NCBI RefSeq assembly: GCF_020520425.1
Contig: NC_079491.1
Location: forward strand, 2,604,001 to 2,668,000
Length of the DNA: 64,000 nt
Source: Spinacia oleracea
Taxonomy: Eukaryota > Streptophyta > Magnoliopsida > Caryophyllales > Amaranthaceae
Reading direction: 5' to 3'
The notes beneath the pieces are model-generated. The model was not told the origin of the DNA. It saw only the letters and a program-made list of their open reading frames with translations, and made no database searches. The position numbers were made by a program, and so were the translations under genes. Below, in pieces: positions 44,961 to 56,188 of this stretch (within the stretch, counting starts at the first letter, position 1; each line of letters begins with the position of its first letter).

Positions 44961-45042
44961 CGAAATATACTATTGTATCAACATTTCTCGTCGTTCCTTT
45001 CTTTCTTATGACATACAAAGTACGTATATAGTATAATATATA

Positions 45043-45294
45043 CTTCCTCCATTTCTGAAAGTTCTTTACGTTTTGGAATACATGTCCAAAATATGAAAAC
45101 TTTGACCATAAATTCTCACTATTATATACATCAAAACGTTACATGCAAGATCTAGTTAGATTGGTCTCGGTATGTATTTTCAGAATGTCAACTTTTTATA
45201 ATATTTTCACATACGAAATTGGATATATTAGTAGTTAAATATTGCATTGGAGTCCGTGCAAATAGTAACTGTAAATAACTTTATGAAACGGAGG
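45043..45294. mobile_element. Stowaway-like MITE
   Basis: CTTCCTCCATTTCTGAAAGT and an inverted TTATGAAACGGAG, flanked by TA. It is absent from the otherwise matching position near 48625, so it inserted after that duplication. Confidence 0.75.
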
Positions 45295-45445
45295 TACTAC
45301 GTAGTATATGTGATTTAATTTGAAATATAAATACAAACGAGTTTTATAGTAACTATTAATTATTTTATTACAAGGAGTCCTGATTTATTATTTAGTTTAG
45401 AGCCCATAAATTGTCAGGAACGGGTTGACAATGCATGTTTTAGCT

Positions 45446-45635
45446 TTATCCAACGACGGAAGTTCTGACCACTATTCCACGGGAATTAATAAAAACCCGA
45501 ACACGGTCACACCTGAAGTCTTTAGTAACATGACTATCCTCTGATAGGATGACAATATGAACGGAAGAGTTTTCGGATTCGATTAGTACTGCTATCGTTT
45601 TCCCATCATTCGCAATGAAGTCGTGATTGCTTCAA
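45446..45635 (-). pseudogene. Potato type I inhibitor 12, exon 2 remnant
   Basis: It reads ESENSSVHIVILSEDS to the stop, with P1 Lys in HVTK|DFRCDRV and ending RTSVVG. The WPELVG part is deleted (DFIANDGK follows a scrambled start). No exon 1 or acceptor is found on the upstream side. It belongs to the same subfamily as copies 14 and 17 (SSVHI, INSRG, no extra cysteines). Confidence 0.8.
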
Positions 45636-45994
45636 AATTTTCAAAGTTTTCAGTGTAATTGGGTCTAAAATTTGAAAATTGGTCATAAAATAGAAACTGG
45701 ATTAATTTTTTTAAAATTGGTTCTTCCTATATTTTATTTTTACTTATGGAATCAATTTTTTTGACACTTTCTAGGGAGTTACCTTATAGATTACCAATTG
45801 GTTTAAGAAAATAAACAATAAAAACAAACGGAAACAAACATTATCATGTCGATTCATCATGATCACTACCTAGTGGTAGTACATAAATACATAATACAGA
45901 GCAACATATATCAATTTTCCGGGTACACTTTATTTACTAAAACATGAAATTAAGTAGTGCACATTTGTATACGTTGCCCATAGCATGTGTTCGC

Positions 45995-46352
45995 TTATGT
46001 GATGACGGGAGTCTGAACCACCTTTCCACAGGCATCAACAAAAACCCGAACACGGTCACACCTGAAGTCCAAAGTAACAGGGCTACCCTCTGGTAGGACG
46101 GGAGTCTGCTTCACGAAACAGTTTTCGGATTTGATTATTTCTGCTGCCTCATTCCCATCTTTTCCAACTAGTTCTGGCCATGATTTCTTCCCTGTAACCA
46201 AAACGTTCACAACATTGTCAATCAACAATAGCGTACCCAAACCACACTCGAAATCAGATTAGTCGAAGTTAATTGCAAACTATTGCTTATAATTAGAGTA
46301 TTAATTACAAATTACCTTTACAGCCGGGCATGGTTCCTTGGCAGGATGACAT
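45995..46352 (-). CDS. Potato type I proteinase inhibitor 13 (group B, P1 Leu)
   Basis: Exon 1 is 46316-46352 and exon 2 is 45995-46191, with a 124-bp intron and CAG acceptor; 77 residues. The N-terminus is MSSCQGTMPGCKGKKSWPELVG. The loop is GSPVTL|DFRCDRV with P1 Leu. Exon 2 encodes the same protein as copy 15, so the two are recent duplicates that differ only at one residue of exon 1 (GCKG against GCQG). Five cysteines (two in exon 1, SENC, FRC, DACG). TATA box and G-box are kept. Confidence 0.93.
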
Positions 46353-46452
46353 CTTTCTGTTTTTGTAGTATGGAGTTTAATCAACAATGAGAATTGAAGT
46401 ACGTACGTTTTCTTTGGCTATTCTTGGTTCTAAGTGAGATATAGTAAGTGAG

Positions 46453-46626
46453 TTTATATAGACTATTGTTGTAAATTCTATCTAGGGGAATAAATTCAGC
46501 TTGAGACTTAACCTTGTTTTGGAAGGTTCTTCATCTCCACATCTTTACTCTAAGTGGGAAAAAATATATATATTCTACTAAAAGTTATTCGTATAGTATC
46601 ACAAATTATATAATAAAATACACGTG
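46453..46626 (-). promoter_or_regulatory. Promoter elements of inhibitor 13: TATA box and G-box
   Basis: TATATAAA at 46453-46460, 101 bp from the ATG. CACGTG at 46621-46626. Confidence 0.6.
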
Positions 46627-46639
46627 AGGAAAAATAAAC

Positions 46640-47301
46640 CACAAACTATATTGTCATGATTTAGGATAGACGAATAGAATTTCTTTTTGAATTTGTGGAT
46701 AGTTCAACTCTCCATTTTTTTGTTTAATCGGTAAGAAAAATAACCCTAAACAGGTCAATGCTAAAGAGCAGATGAAAAGAAAATTTCTACTCACAAGCAT
46801 AAATTAGTTGAGGGGGGTTATGAGTTCCCCACCAACGTACAATGATGGTTCTAAGATTCTTTGCTTAAGGATTTTCTACACATAGTTTCAGAGGAGATTC
46901 TCCATCGGAGCCATTCGGGACCCACTGACAAGTCTTTTTAAATTATTAATCGTTCAAGTTAAAGTATACATATAAAATGTTGTTGGCTCATTGATTGGGT
47001 GTGTTTTTATTCAGTGAGATGTTGAAGATTAATCATTGGAGCCTCATAATTTTGGCCAAGATCCACCGCTGCATTTTGTAAAATAATTTAGAATCTAATT
47101 ACAACTACATTGAGTGGTGCATATTTGCTATTATAATAACATTGAAATATTACAAACTTTTCTATAAGGCGGTCTTACACAAAAGACCATCCTACAACAT
47201 ACGAAGGTTAAGGATGCACGTGGTCTAAACGCAATGGGATACACTTATTTTTTTTGTTTGATTGGTAAGAAAAATATAACCTTATTGATTCACCCACTAC
47301 T
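46640..47301. other. Distal upstream flank of inhibitor 13
   Basis: It matches 52990-53450 (GGGGGGTTATGAGTT, GGAGATTCTCCATCGGAGCC), which is the distal upstream flank of inhibitor 16. No gene. Confidence 0.5.
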
Positions 47302-47570
47302 CACTACAAGAATTTGTATCTTTAACGACAACCTAATTACGACGGGTCAAAAATCCCATCGCAAAAGCCTTTTGCGACAGAGCTAGCAACCAAACAAAGA
47401 CGGGAACAACCGTCGCAAATGTCTTTTACGACGGGTTAACGACAGGATTTTCCATTAACGACGGCCCCCTTTTATAACGGGTTCACGACAGAAAATCTCG
47501 TCATTAATCAACGATTATTGACCTTTAGCGACGGAATTTCCCGTCGTTAATAATACAATTTTTTGTAATG
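47302..47570. mobile_element. CACTA-like MITE copy h
   Basis: CACTACAAGAATTTGTATC to ACAATTTTTTGTAATG. The shared flanks with copy g show that both derive from one insertion. Confidence 0.75.
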
Positions 47571-47954
47571 GCTTGAAAGCAGGAGATGGTTTAAAGATCA
47601 TCACTATCAAGCATAAAGTAGTTGATGGGGCTGCGAGTTTCAAAGGCCATCAACGAGTGGCGTTGGTGTCATGATTCTTTCCCTAAGGGTTCGGAACTTT
47701 TAGATACATATAATAAATTAATCCAAAATCCAATTATAACTACGTACATTTGGTGGTAGACCATGTGTTACTATAATAACAGTAGAATATTACAATTGAG
47801 TATCCACAAGTTTTCATATTTTGAAAGCATTTTACATCATCATCCTTTAAAAAATAAAACTAACTATTCATGATTATCACATTTTTAGGGAAAGTTAACT
47901 GGAGTTTTTTTATTGTACATCAAGCTCTCCTAAATTTTAAGGGGAAGGTTTAAT

Positions 47955-48128
47955 CAATTTTTTTTTATGTGGTGTACCACCCGATTCATCCTTAGGGCTA
48001 ATCCAGATTTGATGCGAGTTCTGAGTGAATGTGTTCTAGTACCCTCCCAATTGTTGTTGCGGGGGATCGAACACGGGGTCTCCCTACCAAATTAAGCCTC
48101 AATTACCACTAAACCAACATGTAATTGG
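47955..48128 (-). mobile_element. AU-type SINE
   Basis: On the minus strand TTGGTTTAGTGGTAATTGAGG (box A-like) and GTGTTCGATCCCC (box B-like) are followed by a body with ACAACAATTGGGAGGGTA, as in the plant AU SINE family, and a short T/A tail. Flanking AAGGTTTAA and AAGATTTAA are likely the target duplication. The paralogous site near 43320 is empty. Confidence 0.7.
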
Positions 48129-48839
48129 TAAGATTTAAACATATTGATTACAAACTAATTTTGTCGCATTTTATGAGTTACCAACTTACCATCCCCATGA
48201 CTCTATAACGATCTCACTATAGCTATTTTAATTATACTCCGACCCGTATCGTTTTATGAATAGAATTACTAAAGGACGATAATTTACCTAATTAGTAATT
48301 ACCATAGAAGTAAAACTACTAGAGAAGGGCAGTAAAATTCTTAACCAAAAGACCACAAACATTTGGCATGTGATACATGCAATATTATTAGCCAGTGGAG
48401 TACCAAGCCACGAAATTAAGCCATTTATTTATTAACCCTACCATAAAAATGAAAGGTTCAATAATTCAACGTTTAAACGTTTATTTTTATTTTTCTTTTT
48501 TGGCTAGGTTCAATCCTTTTTTCTTTTTTTTTTGACGGGTGGCTAGGTTCAATCTAAATATACTATTGTATCAACATTTCTCGTCGTTCCTTTCTTTCTT
48601 ATGACATACACAGTAGTAAGTGATTTAATTTGAAATATAAATACAAACAAGTTTTATAGTAAACCATTAATTATTTTATTACAAGGAGTCCTAATTTCTT
48701 ATTTCGCTTAGAGCCCATAAATTATTAGGAACGGGCCTGCTAGTACGCTACATAGTTTAATAGCATAAACTAGTACGGATTATGAATACACTTAAAAAAT
48801 GTGCACATATTTGTAGGTTGCAAAATGCATGTTTTAGCT

Positions 48840-49025
48840 TTATCCAGCGACGGAAGTTCGGATCACTATTCCACTATAGTTAATAAAAATCCGAACACGG
48901 AACACCTGAAATCTGAAGTAACAGGACTACCCTTTGGTAGGATGACGATGTGAACGAAATAGTTTTCGGATTTGATTATTACTGTTGTCGTTTTCCCATC
49001 ATTCCCAAAAGAAGTCGTGATTGCT
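48840..49025 (-). pseudogene. Potato type I inhibitor 14, exon 2 remnant
   Basis: The duplicate of remnant 12. SENYFVHIVIL and GSPVTS|DFR are readable, followed by a small deletion after DFRC that breaks the frame. The WPELVG part is missing and no exon 1 is found. The position aligned with P1 is Ser, as in intact copy 17. Confidence 0.78.
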
Positions 49026-49391
49026 TCAAAATTTTCAAAGTTTTCAGTGTAATTGGGTCTAAATTTTGAAAATTGGTCATAAAAATTGAAACTGGATTCA
49101 TTTTTTTCAAGGTGGTTCTTCCTATATTTTATTTTTACCTAATGAATCACTTTTTTAACACTTTCTAGGGAGTTACCTTATAAGATTACCAATTGGTTTA
49201 AGAACATAAACAATAAAAACAAAGGCAAACAAACATTATCATGTCGATTCATCATGATCACTACCTAGTGGTAGTACATAAATACATAATACAGAGCAAC
49301 ATATATATCAATTTTCCGGGTACACTTTATTTACTAAAACATGAAATTAAGTAGTGCACATTTGTATACGTTGCTCATAGCACGTGTTTGC

Positions 49392-49787
49392 TTATGTGAT
49401 GACGGGAGTCTGAACCACCTTTCCACATGCATCAACAAAAACCCGAACACGGTCACACCTGAAGTCCAAAGTAACAGGGCTACCCTCTGGTAGGACGGGA
49501 GTCTGCTTCACGAAACAATTTTCGGATTTGATTATTTCTGCTGCCTCATTCCCATCTTTTCCAACTAGTTCTGGCCATGATTTCTTCCCTACAACCAAAA
49601 CGTTCACAACATTGTCAATCATCAAAATAAATATATACTACGAACTCAATTATGCTCGAATTCAAATTAATCGAAATTGCAAAGTATTGCTTATAGTTAG
49701 AGTAGTAATTACTAATTACTAATTACTAATTACTAGCTAGTCGTAATTACCTTGGCAGCCGGGCATGGTTCCTTGGCAGGATGACAT
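49392..49787 (-). CDS. Potato type I proteinase inhibitor 15 (group B, P1 Leu)
   Basis: Exon 1 is 49751-49787 and exon 2 is 49392-49588, with a 162-bp intron enlarged by a local TACTAATTAC repeat near the donor; 77 residues. The N-terminus is MSSCQGTMPGCQG. The loop GSPVTL|DFRCDRV (P1 Leu) and everything after it are the same as in copy 13. The G-box is intact but is pushed away from the TATA box by a MITE at 50044-50296. Frame and splice sites are intact. Confidence 0.92.
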
Positions 49788-49882
49788 TTTTTTGTTTCTG
49801 TAGAATGGAGTTTAATTAACAATGAGAAGTACGTATGTTTGCTTTGGCAATTCTTGGTTCTAAGTGAGATATTGTAAGCTAG

Positions 49883-50317
49883 TTTATATAGACTATTGTA
49901 GTAGAATCTATATATCAAGAGGAATAAATTCAGCTTGAGACTTAAGCCTAGCTTGTTTTTGAAAGTTCTTCATCTCCACATCTTTACTCTAAGTGGGAAA
50001 AAAATAAATATTCTACTAAAAGTTATTCGTATATTATCACATATTTCCTCCGTTTCAAAAAGATCTTTACACTTACTATTTGCACGGACTCCGGTGCAAT
50101 GTTTGTCCGTTAATATATCCAATTTTATATGGAAAAAAAATTATAAAAAGTTAATATTCTGAAAATGAATAACGAGATCAATCTAACAAGATCTTACATG
50201 TAACATTTTGATGTATATGATAGGGGAATTTATGGTCAAAGTTTTCATAATTTGGACACATTTTCCAAAGCGTAAAAGAACTTTCTGAAACGGAGGTATT
50301 ATAATAAAATACACGTG
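49883..50317 (-). promoter_or_regulatory. Promoter elements of inhibitor 15: TATA box and MITE-displaced G-box
   Basis: TATATAAA at 49883-49890 (96 bp from the ATG) and CACGTG at 50312-50317. In sister genes the two motifs are about 150-180 bp apart; here the distance is about 420 bp because of the inserted MITE. Confidence 0.6.
50044..50296. mobile_element. Stowaway-like MITE inside the promoter of inhibitor 15
   Basis: TTTCCTCCGTTTCAAAAAGA and an inverted TTTCTGAAACGGAGG, flanked by TA. Same family as 34480-34730. The empty site is visible upstream of inhibitors 13 and 16. Confidence 0.8.
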
Positions 50318-50989
50318 AGGAAAAATAAACCATAAACTATATTGTCATTTGATTTAGGATAGACAAACTGAATTTCTTTATGAATTTGTAGATACTTCAA
50401 CTCTCCTTAGCTTGTTCATTGAACAACAAAAACGCGATGGAACAACAAACCGATCCGTACTCGTTTTATGGAAGATTAGAATAAAATTACTAAAGGACGA
50501 TAAGTTACCTAATTACCATAGAAGTAAAACTACTAGAGAAGGGCAGTAAAATTCTTAACCAGAAGTCCACAAACATTTGGCATGTGATACATGCAACATT
50601 ACTAGCCAGTGGAGCACCAAGCCACGGAAGCCATTCATTTTATTAACCCTACCATAAAAATTAAGGAAAAATTACTTTAAATAATCCAATCTTTCGATGA
50701 TTTTCCGTTAATAATTCAATATTTAGATTATCTATTACATTACACTAAAACAGACACCAGGAATGATACGTGTCACTTCCTGGTGTAATTTTTCTCGCCA
50801 AAATATTTTTTAGTTTTTTTTACTTTAAAAATAATTACATTACCATTTTCAGGAAACTAAAATAAAAGTGAAATAAAAATATAATTCAATTACCATAAAT
50901 GTTATTACAAAATATATTATTGAAGGAATGTTGAATCAATATTTATTTTTTTTCTTTATGATATGACTTTATTTATGTATTATTATACT

Positions 50990-51301
50990 CCCTCCGTATT
51001 TTTTTAAGAGATACACTTGCCTTTTCCGGCCGTATTTTTTTAAGAGATAGACTTGCCATTTTTGGTAACTTATCAACCCCACCACCTAATTAAATAATAT
51101 ATCTACTACACTTTATGACCCACCATCCAATTAAAAAATAATTTTACAACTACACCCACCCCACCCCCACCTCCACTTGTTCAAAAGGACATGGTCCCCA
51201 ATGTACTTATTTATTAAAATATCTACCCCAACTCCACTTCTTTTATTCTTCTTAAGACCCGTGTCCAACCAAGTGTATCTCTTAAAAAAATACGGATGGA
51301 G
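50990..51301. mobile_element. Stowaway-like MITE, TATTTTTTTAAGAGATA type
   Basis: CTCCCTCCGTATTTTTTTAA and an inverted AAAAATACGGATGGAG, flanked by TA. Confidence 0.75.
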
Positions 51302-52337
51302 TAACTTTTTAATCTGATAAAAAATTTAAATAATATTGATGAATGAACTTCAATTCTATGTTAATTTGCTGTTAATTATATATATAATACATATATAGTT
51401 AGTACGAATGCTGATTCAAATAATAATACATGGTAAATAGACTAACATTAGAGGTCTATGTATCATTATTATACTCAACTCAAAGTATGTTGCATTTGAC
51501 CAACTCGATTATGCCCGAGTCTTTTCGAAAATTAGTCTTAGGTCAGTCATCCAGGTTTGGTTAACTTTGTTAGGTTGGTCTACATACAAGCACACAACTA
51601 TTATCCTTAACTTTGTATTGTAATATGCAAATTTAGTTCATTTAAATATATTTTTGCAACTTTTTAAATTTTTTCTTTTTCATATATTCTATTTACTTTT
51701 ACGTTTTACACTTTTGTTAAGTCTTTTATTTAGTTTTTGTTTTCTTTTGAGGGAAAAGTTTTTATTTAGTTACTATTGAAATAATAAATTATTTTAGTAG
51801 TAATCGTGCGTTAACATATGTTAAATGAAGTCTTGATTGCTTCAAAAATGTTAAAGTTTTCTTTGTGTAATCGGGTCCAAATTTTGAAAATTGATCATAA
51901 AATAGAATTTGGATTTATTCATTTCAAATTGGTGCTTCCTATATTTTACTTTTACCTCATTGAGTCATTTTTGACACTTTCTCGAGAGTCATCTTAGAGA
52001 TTACCATTTGGTTTTAGTATCGATGTGGTAGGATATATGATGAAAAATCCCACCCGAAAGGCGCGGAAAAAAGGGTCTTATGTGTCTAAATCAACTCAAC
52101 TACGGATTACATGAAATGAAATTGAAGGGATTAATCAATATAGAACGTATACATTACAAACATACGTAAACAAACATTATCATTGATGTTATCGATTCAT
52201 CATGATCACTACCTAATGGTAGCACATAAATACATGGACAAAGTAACATATGTCATATTTTTTAGTACACTTTATTTACTACAATATGAAATTAAGTAGT
52301 GTACAATTTTTCTACGTTGCCCATAACATGTTTTAGC
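51302..52337 (-). other. Spacer with remnant of a duplicated inhibitor unit
   Basis: 51828-52015 matches the spacer just upstream of remnants 12 and 14 (GAAGTCTTGATTGCTTCAAA, then GTAATCGGGTCCAAATTTTG). The inhibitor exon itself is gone here apart from this edge, marking a third decayed partner. The remainder is AT-rich, and the group B 3' flank of inhibitor 16 starts near 52130. Confidence 0.6.
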
Positions 52338-52695
52338 TTAAGTAATGACGGGAGTTTCAACCACCTTTCCACAGGCATCAACAAAAACCCTAACACGGTC
52401 ACACCTGAAGTCCTTAGTAACAGGGGTACCCTCTAATAGGACGACGGTCAGCTTCACGAAACAGTTTTCGGATTTGATTATTTCTGCTGCCTCGTTCCCA
52501 TCTTTTCCAACTAGTTCTGGCCATGATTTCTTCCCTATAACCAAAAGGTTCACAACATTGTCAATCAACAATAGTATACCCAAACCATGCTCGAAATAAG
52601 ATTAATCGAAGTTAATTGCAAATTATTGCTTATAATTAGAGTAGTAATTACTAATTACCTTTGCAACCGGGCATGGTTCCTTGGCAGGATGACAT
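52338..52695 (-). CDS. Potato type I proteinase inhibitor 16 (group B, P1 Lys)
   Basis: Exon 1 is 52659-52695 and exon 2 is 52338-52534, with a 124-bp intron; 77 residues. The N-terminus MSSCQGTMPGCKG matches copy 13. The loop GTPVTK|DFRCDRV gives Lys at P1, so within one recent sub-clade specificity has moved from Leu (13, 15) to Lys. The strand before the loop is KLTVVLLEG against KQTPVLPEG in 13. It ends VETPVIT. The TATA motif is weaker (TGTATAAA); the G-box is kept. Intact. Confidence 0.92.
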
Positions 52696-52790
52696 CTTTC
52701 TGTTTTTGTAGTATGGAGTTTAATTAACAATGAGAAGTACGTATGTTTGCTTTGGCAATTCTTGGTTCTAAGTGAGACATTGCAAGAGAG

Positions 52791-52960
52791 TTTATACAGA
52801 CAATTGTTGTAGATTCTATCTAGAGGAATAAATTCAGCTTAAGACTTAAGCCTTGTTTTTTAAGGTTCTTCATCACCACATCTTTACTCTAAGTGGGGGA
52901 AAAAAAAAATTCTTCTAAAAATTATTCGTATATTATCACAAATATAATAAAATACACGTG
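52791..52960 (-). promoter_or_regulatory. Promoter elements of inhibitor 16: weak TATA box and G-box
   Basis: TGTATAAA at 52791-52798, where sisters have TATATAAA. CACGTG at 52955-52960. Confidence 0.55.
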
Positions 52961-52969
52961 AGGAGAAAT

Positions 52970-53760
52970 TAATAATAAACTATATTGACATTTGATTTAG
53001 GATAGACAAACCGAATTTCTTTATAAATTTGTGGATAGTTCAACTCCCCAATTTTTTTGTTTAATTGGTAAGGAAAATAATCCTAAACAGGTCAATACTG
53101 AAGAGCAGAGGATAAGTGAATATCTACCCACAAGCATAAATTAGTTGAGGGGGGTTATGAGTTTCCCACCAACGTACAATGACGATGCTAAGATTCTTTT
53201 CTTAAGGGTTTGATACTTTCAGACACATATAGTCAGAGGAGATTCTCCATCGGAGCCATTCGATCGGGACCCAATGACAAGTCTTTTGAAATTATTAGTC
53301 GTTCAATTTAAAATATACTATAAAATGTTGGTGACTAATTAATTGGGCGCGTTTTTATTCAATGAGATGTTGAAGATTTAACAGTGGTCCCTTTTAATAT
53401 TTTAGCCAATATCCACCATTACACATAGTAAATAATCCACAATCCAATTACAATAAAATTAATTGGGTGGTGCATATGTGCATTATAATAACATTAAAAT
53501 ATATATATATATATATTACAATTGACCCTCGACAAGTTTTTATATTTTGAAATCATATAATTCATCATCCTTTAAACAAAATATTTGACTATTCATGATT
53601 ACCACATTTTTAAGGAAAATTAACTGGATATTTTATTGTAAATTAAATTTCGCAAAATTTTGAGGGAAAGGTTTAAACATACTAATTCCGGACTAATTCG
53701 GTCACATGTTATGAGTTACCATCCCCATGACTCTATAACAATCTCACTATGGCTATTTTA
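52970..53760. other. Distal upstream flank of inhibitor 16
   Basis: Collinear with 46640-47100 and then with 43080-43400 (ACCATCCCCATGACTC). A short AT dinucleotide run lies at 53500-53516. No gene. Confidence 0.45.
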
Positions 53761-53764
53761 TACT

Positions 53765-54033
53765 CTGATCCATCACGGAATTAGGGGGGCTGGCAGGGGC
53801 CATGGACCCCATGATATGCGTAAAAATTAAATATACACTATAAACACACATGTCTAATATAGCTCAAATGGTTATTTAACCTTAAAATTTAGATGTTGTT
53901 GGAGGTATAAGGTTCGAATATTACCTTCTTTACTTGAATACTTTATTTTTTTCTTTATTTTTGTTTATCATAGTTATAAAAATTAAATGTTAAGTTTTGA
54001 CCCCCTATGTATAATTTCTGGTTCCGTCCCTAC
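53765..54033. mobile_element. Degraded MITE of the CAGTGGCGGA kind
   Basis: It starts near CATCACGGAATTAGGGGGGC and ends near TTTCTGGTTCCGTCCCTA. The layout is like 29721-30000, with a GGTTCGAATATTACC inner block. It interrupts the array sequence ACTCYGAYCC that is continuous near 43410. Confidence 0.5.
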
Positions 54034-54600
54034 TCCGATCCGTAATCGTTTTATGGATGATTAGAATTACTAAAGGGCGATAAGTTACCAAATTACCATA
54101 GAAGTAAAACTACTAGAGAAGGGCAGTAAAACTACTAGAGAAGGCATCCAAATCCTTAACCAAAAGTCCACAAACATTTGGCATGTGATACATGCATCAT
54201 TACTAGTTAGTGGAGCACCAAGCCACAAAAGCCATTCATTTATTAACCCTACCATAAAAATGAAAGGTTCAATAATTCAACAAAATCATTAAACTTTTTT
54301 GCCCTTTTTGGCTAGCTTCAAATGTTCAATCGATATATACTATTGTACCAAACATTTTTCGTCGTTTCCTTTTACTCTTATAACTAAAACGTTTTTAAAA
54401 AAAGTTTATGTGTTACCTACCGCTCCGTTTATGAGGTCATTTACTTCATGTGATTTTCACATACATAAAAGAAAGTCAAATATAATTTGTAGGTTTGAAC
54501 CCCACCTGTGCGTTTAAATAATAAATCTTTTTACAACTAAGACATAACCAGTTTTATGTTATCATTGCGGAAAAAAATACAAATGCTATTAATGTAGTAA

Positions 54601-54629
54601 CCCGGGGCATTGCTCGAGCCCAAAACTAG
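54601..54629. mobile_element. Helitron 3' end
   Basis: CCCGGGGCATTGCTCGAG followed by CCCAAAACTAG and T resembles the Helitron ends at 33205 and 37326. The 5' end was not located. Confidence 0.4.
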
Positions 54630-54632
54630 TTA

Positions 54633-54885
54633 CTTCCTCCGTTCCGAGAATATCGCACTATTTGTTTTTTGAACTATTCACACTACGACTTTGGCCCTTT
54701 TTTTATCATTCGTACATAAGGAAATTTTAGTCATGTGGGGTCGTGTTAGAGTCGCATCGATATATATTTTCTAAATATTGTTTTTTTATAATTTTACTTG
54801 CACATAATTTGAGATATTAAGAGTCAAAATAATGGTTAGATGATCAAAAGTCAACCATTATGCGATATTTCCGAAAGGAATGAAG
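54633..54885. mobile_element. Stowaway-like MITE
   Basis: CTTCCTCCGTTCCGAGAATAT and an inverted ATATTTCCGAAAGGAATGAAG, flanked by TA. It is placed directly after the Helitron end. Confidence 0.7.
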
Positions 54886-55054
54886 TATTTTATTATAAGT
54901 AGTCCTGATTTCTTATTTGCTTAGAGCCCATAAATTGTCAGGAACGGGCCTGCTAATATGCTAGGCAGTTCAAGAGCAGAAACTAGTACGAATATTGAAT
55001 ACACTTAAAAATAATGTGCACATTTTTGTAGGTTGCACATAGCATGTTTTAGCT

Positions 55055-55890
55055 TTATCCAACGACGGGAGTTTTGACCACTATTCCACGGGTATTAATA
55101 AAAACCCGAACACGGTCACACCTGAAGTCAGAAGTAACAGGACTACCCTCTTGTAGGATGAAAATGTGAACTGAAGAGTTCTCGGATTCGATTTTTAGTG
55201 CTGCTGTTTTCCCATCATTCCCAACTAGTTCTGGCCATCTTTGTTTCCCTACATTCAAATTCAAAATTATCACAATTTTAATTGTAAATCAACAATAGTA
55301 TATACTTGATATATACCCGATTGGGTAAAATCCAGCTCGAATTCAGATTAATTGGAGTTGATTTACACTTAAAAAACAGTATACTGTGTTTTATTCTATT
55401 CACCTTATTCTTACTAACACCGTTCCACAATATATGTATCATTTCTCATTTGAACACTATTCATCAATCAATTTTGACAATTTTTCTTACATCATTATGT
55501 AAGAAAAAACATATCAAGTGAGATCGATCTTGTTAAATTTGGATCAATACAAGGATTCCAAATATCAATTTTTTTTATATAATTTTTACTCATATGCATC
55601 TAGAGATATTAATGTCCAAAAAAATGTGTTGGAATACGTGCAAAAAGAAATGTTGCATGTATTGTGAAACGGATGTAGTATTACATATTAGATCAGACCC
55701 AAAAAATCACACCACAACAGAAAAGATTAAAAAAGAACAAAAAAACAACCATAGAAAACATTCAGACCATACCAAATCAAACCAAAAACTAGAAAAATCG
55801 GACCATACAGGTGAAGAGCACAAAGCTTGTGTCAATAAATCACAAACTATTATATTGCTAATAAGAGTAGTAATTACCTTTGCAAGACAT
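55055..55890 (-). CDS. Potato type I proteinase inhibitor 17 (divergent group B, P1 Ser)
   Basis: Exon 1 is only 13 nt (55878-55890, MSCK plus one base) and exon 2 is 55055-55248, with a 629-bp intron containing a MITE. The 68-residue protein is the shortest intact copy: MSCKGKQRWPELVGNDGK. The loop GSPVTS|DFRCDRV has Ser at P1. It has just two cysteines (MSC, FRC), because SENC and DACG are SENS and NTRG. It is the only apparently functional member of the SSVHI subfamily whose relatives 12 and 14 are remnants. A TATA-like run lies at 55979-55988; no CACGTG seen. Confidence 0.82.
55420..55677. mobile_element. Stowaway-like MITE in intron of inhibitor 17
   Basis: ACCGTTCCACAATATATGTA at the left and GTATTGTGAAACGGATG at the right; same family as 1764-2025. 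Confidence 0.65.
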
Positions 55891-55978
55891 ATCTCTCTTC
55901 TTGTAGTATGGAGTTTAAGAATGGGAATTACTTTTGCTTTGGCTCTTCCCTGGTGCTTAGTGAAATGGTGTTAGCTTC

Positions 55979-55988
55979 TTTATATATA
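55979..55988 (-). promoter_or_regulatory. TATA box of inhibitor 17
   Basis: TATATATAAA on the minus strand about 90 bp from the ATG. Confidence 0.5.
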
Positions 55989-56188
55989 GACTATTAAAGA
56001 TAATGTTTGGGATAATGTTCACTGTTTAGGATAATGTTTTAGATTCTATCAACTTATCAAGAGTATTACAATAATTGAGTGTACTCAATTTATATAGGGG
56101 TTTTTAGGATGTTTAATACGGAATAATTTTATCTAATATTATACATACACTAGATTTTAAAATATCCATAGTTGATTGCTGAGAGGAT

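Larger units (their letters stand above)
44935..46640. repeat. Segmental duplication unit 1 (partner 48490-50040)
   Basis: It matches 48490-50040 collinearly through the remnant inhibitor (12 and 14), the spacer TTTCAGTGTAATTGGGTC... and the intact inhibitor (13 and 15) with promoter. Differences are mostly substitutions plus the MITEs at 45043 and 50044. Confidence 0.8.
48490..50040. repeat. Segmental duplication unit 2 (partner 44935-46640)
   Basis: Contains remnant 14 and intact inhibitor 15 in the same order and spacing as 12 and 13. Confidence 0.8.

Noticed and set aside
55594-55974. 126-codon plus-strand ORF
   Set aside because: It starts in a MITE and runs antisense through exon 1 of inhibitor 17. 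No recognisable domain.
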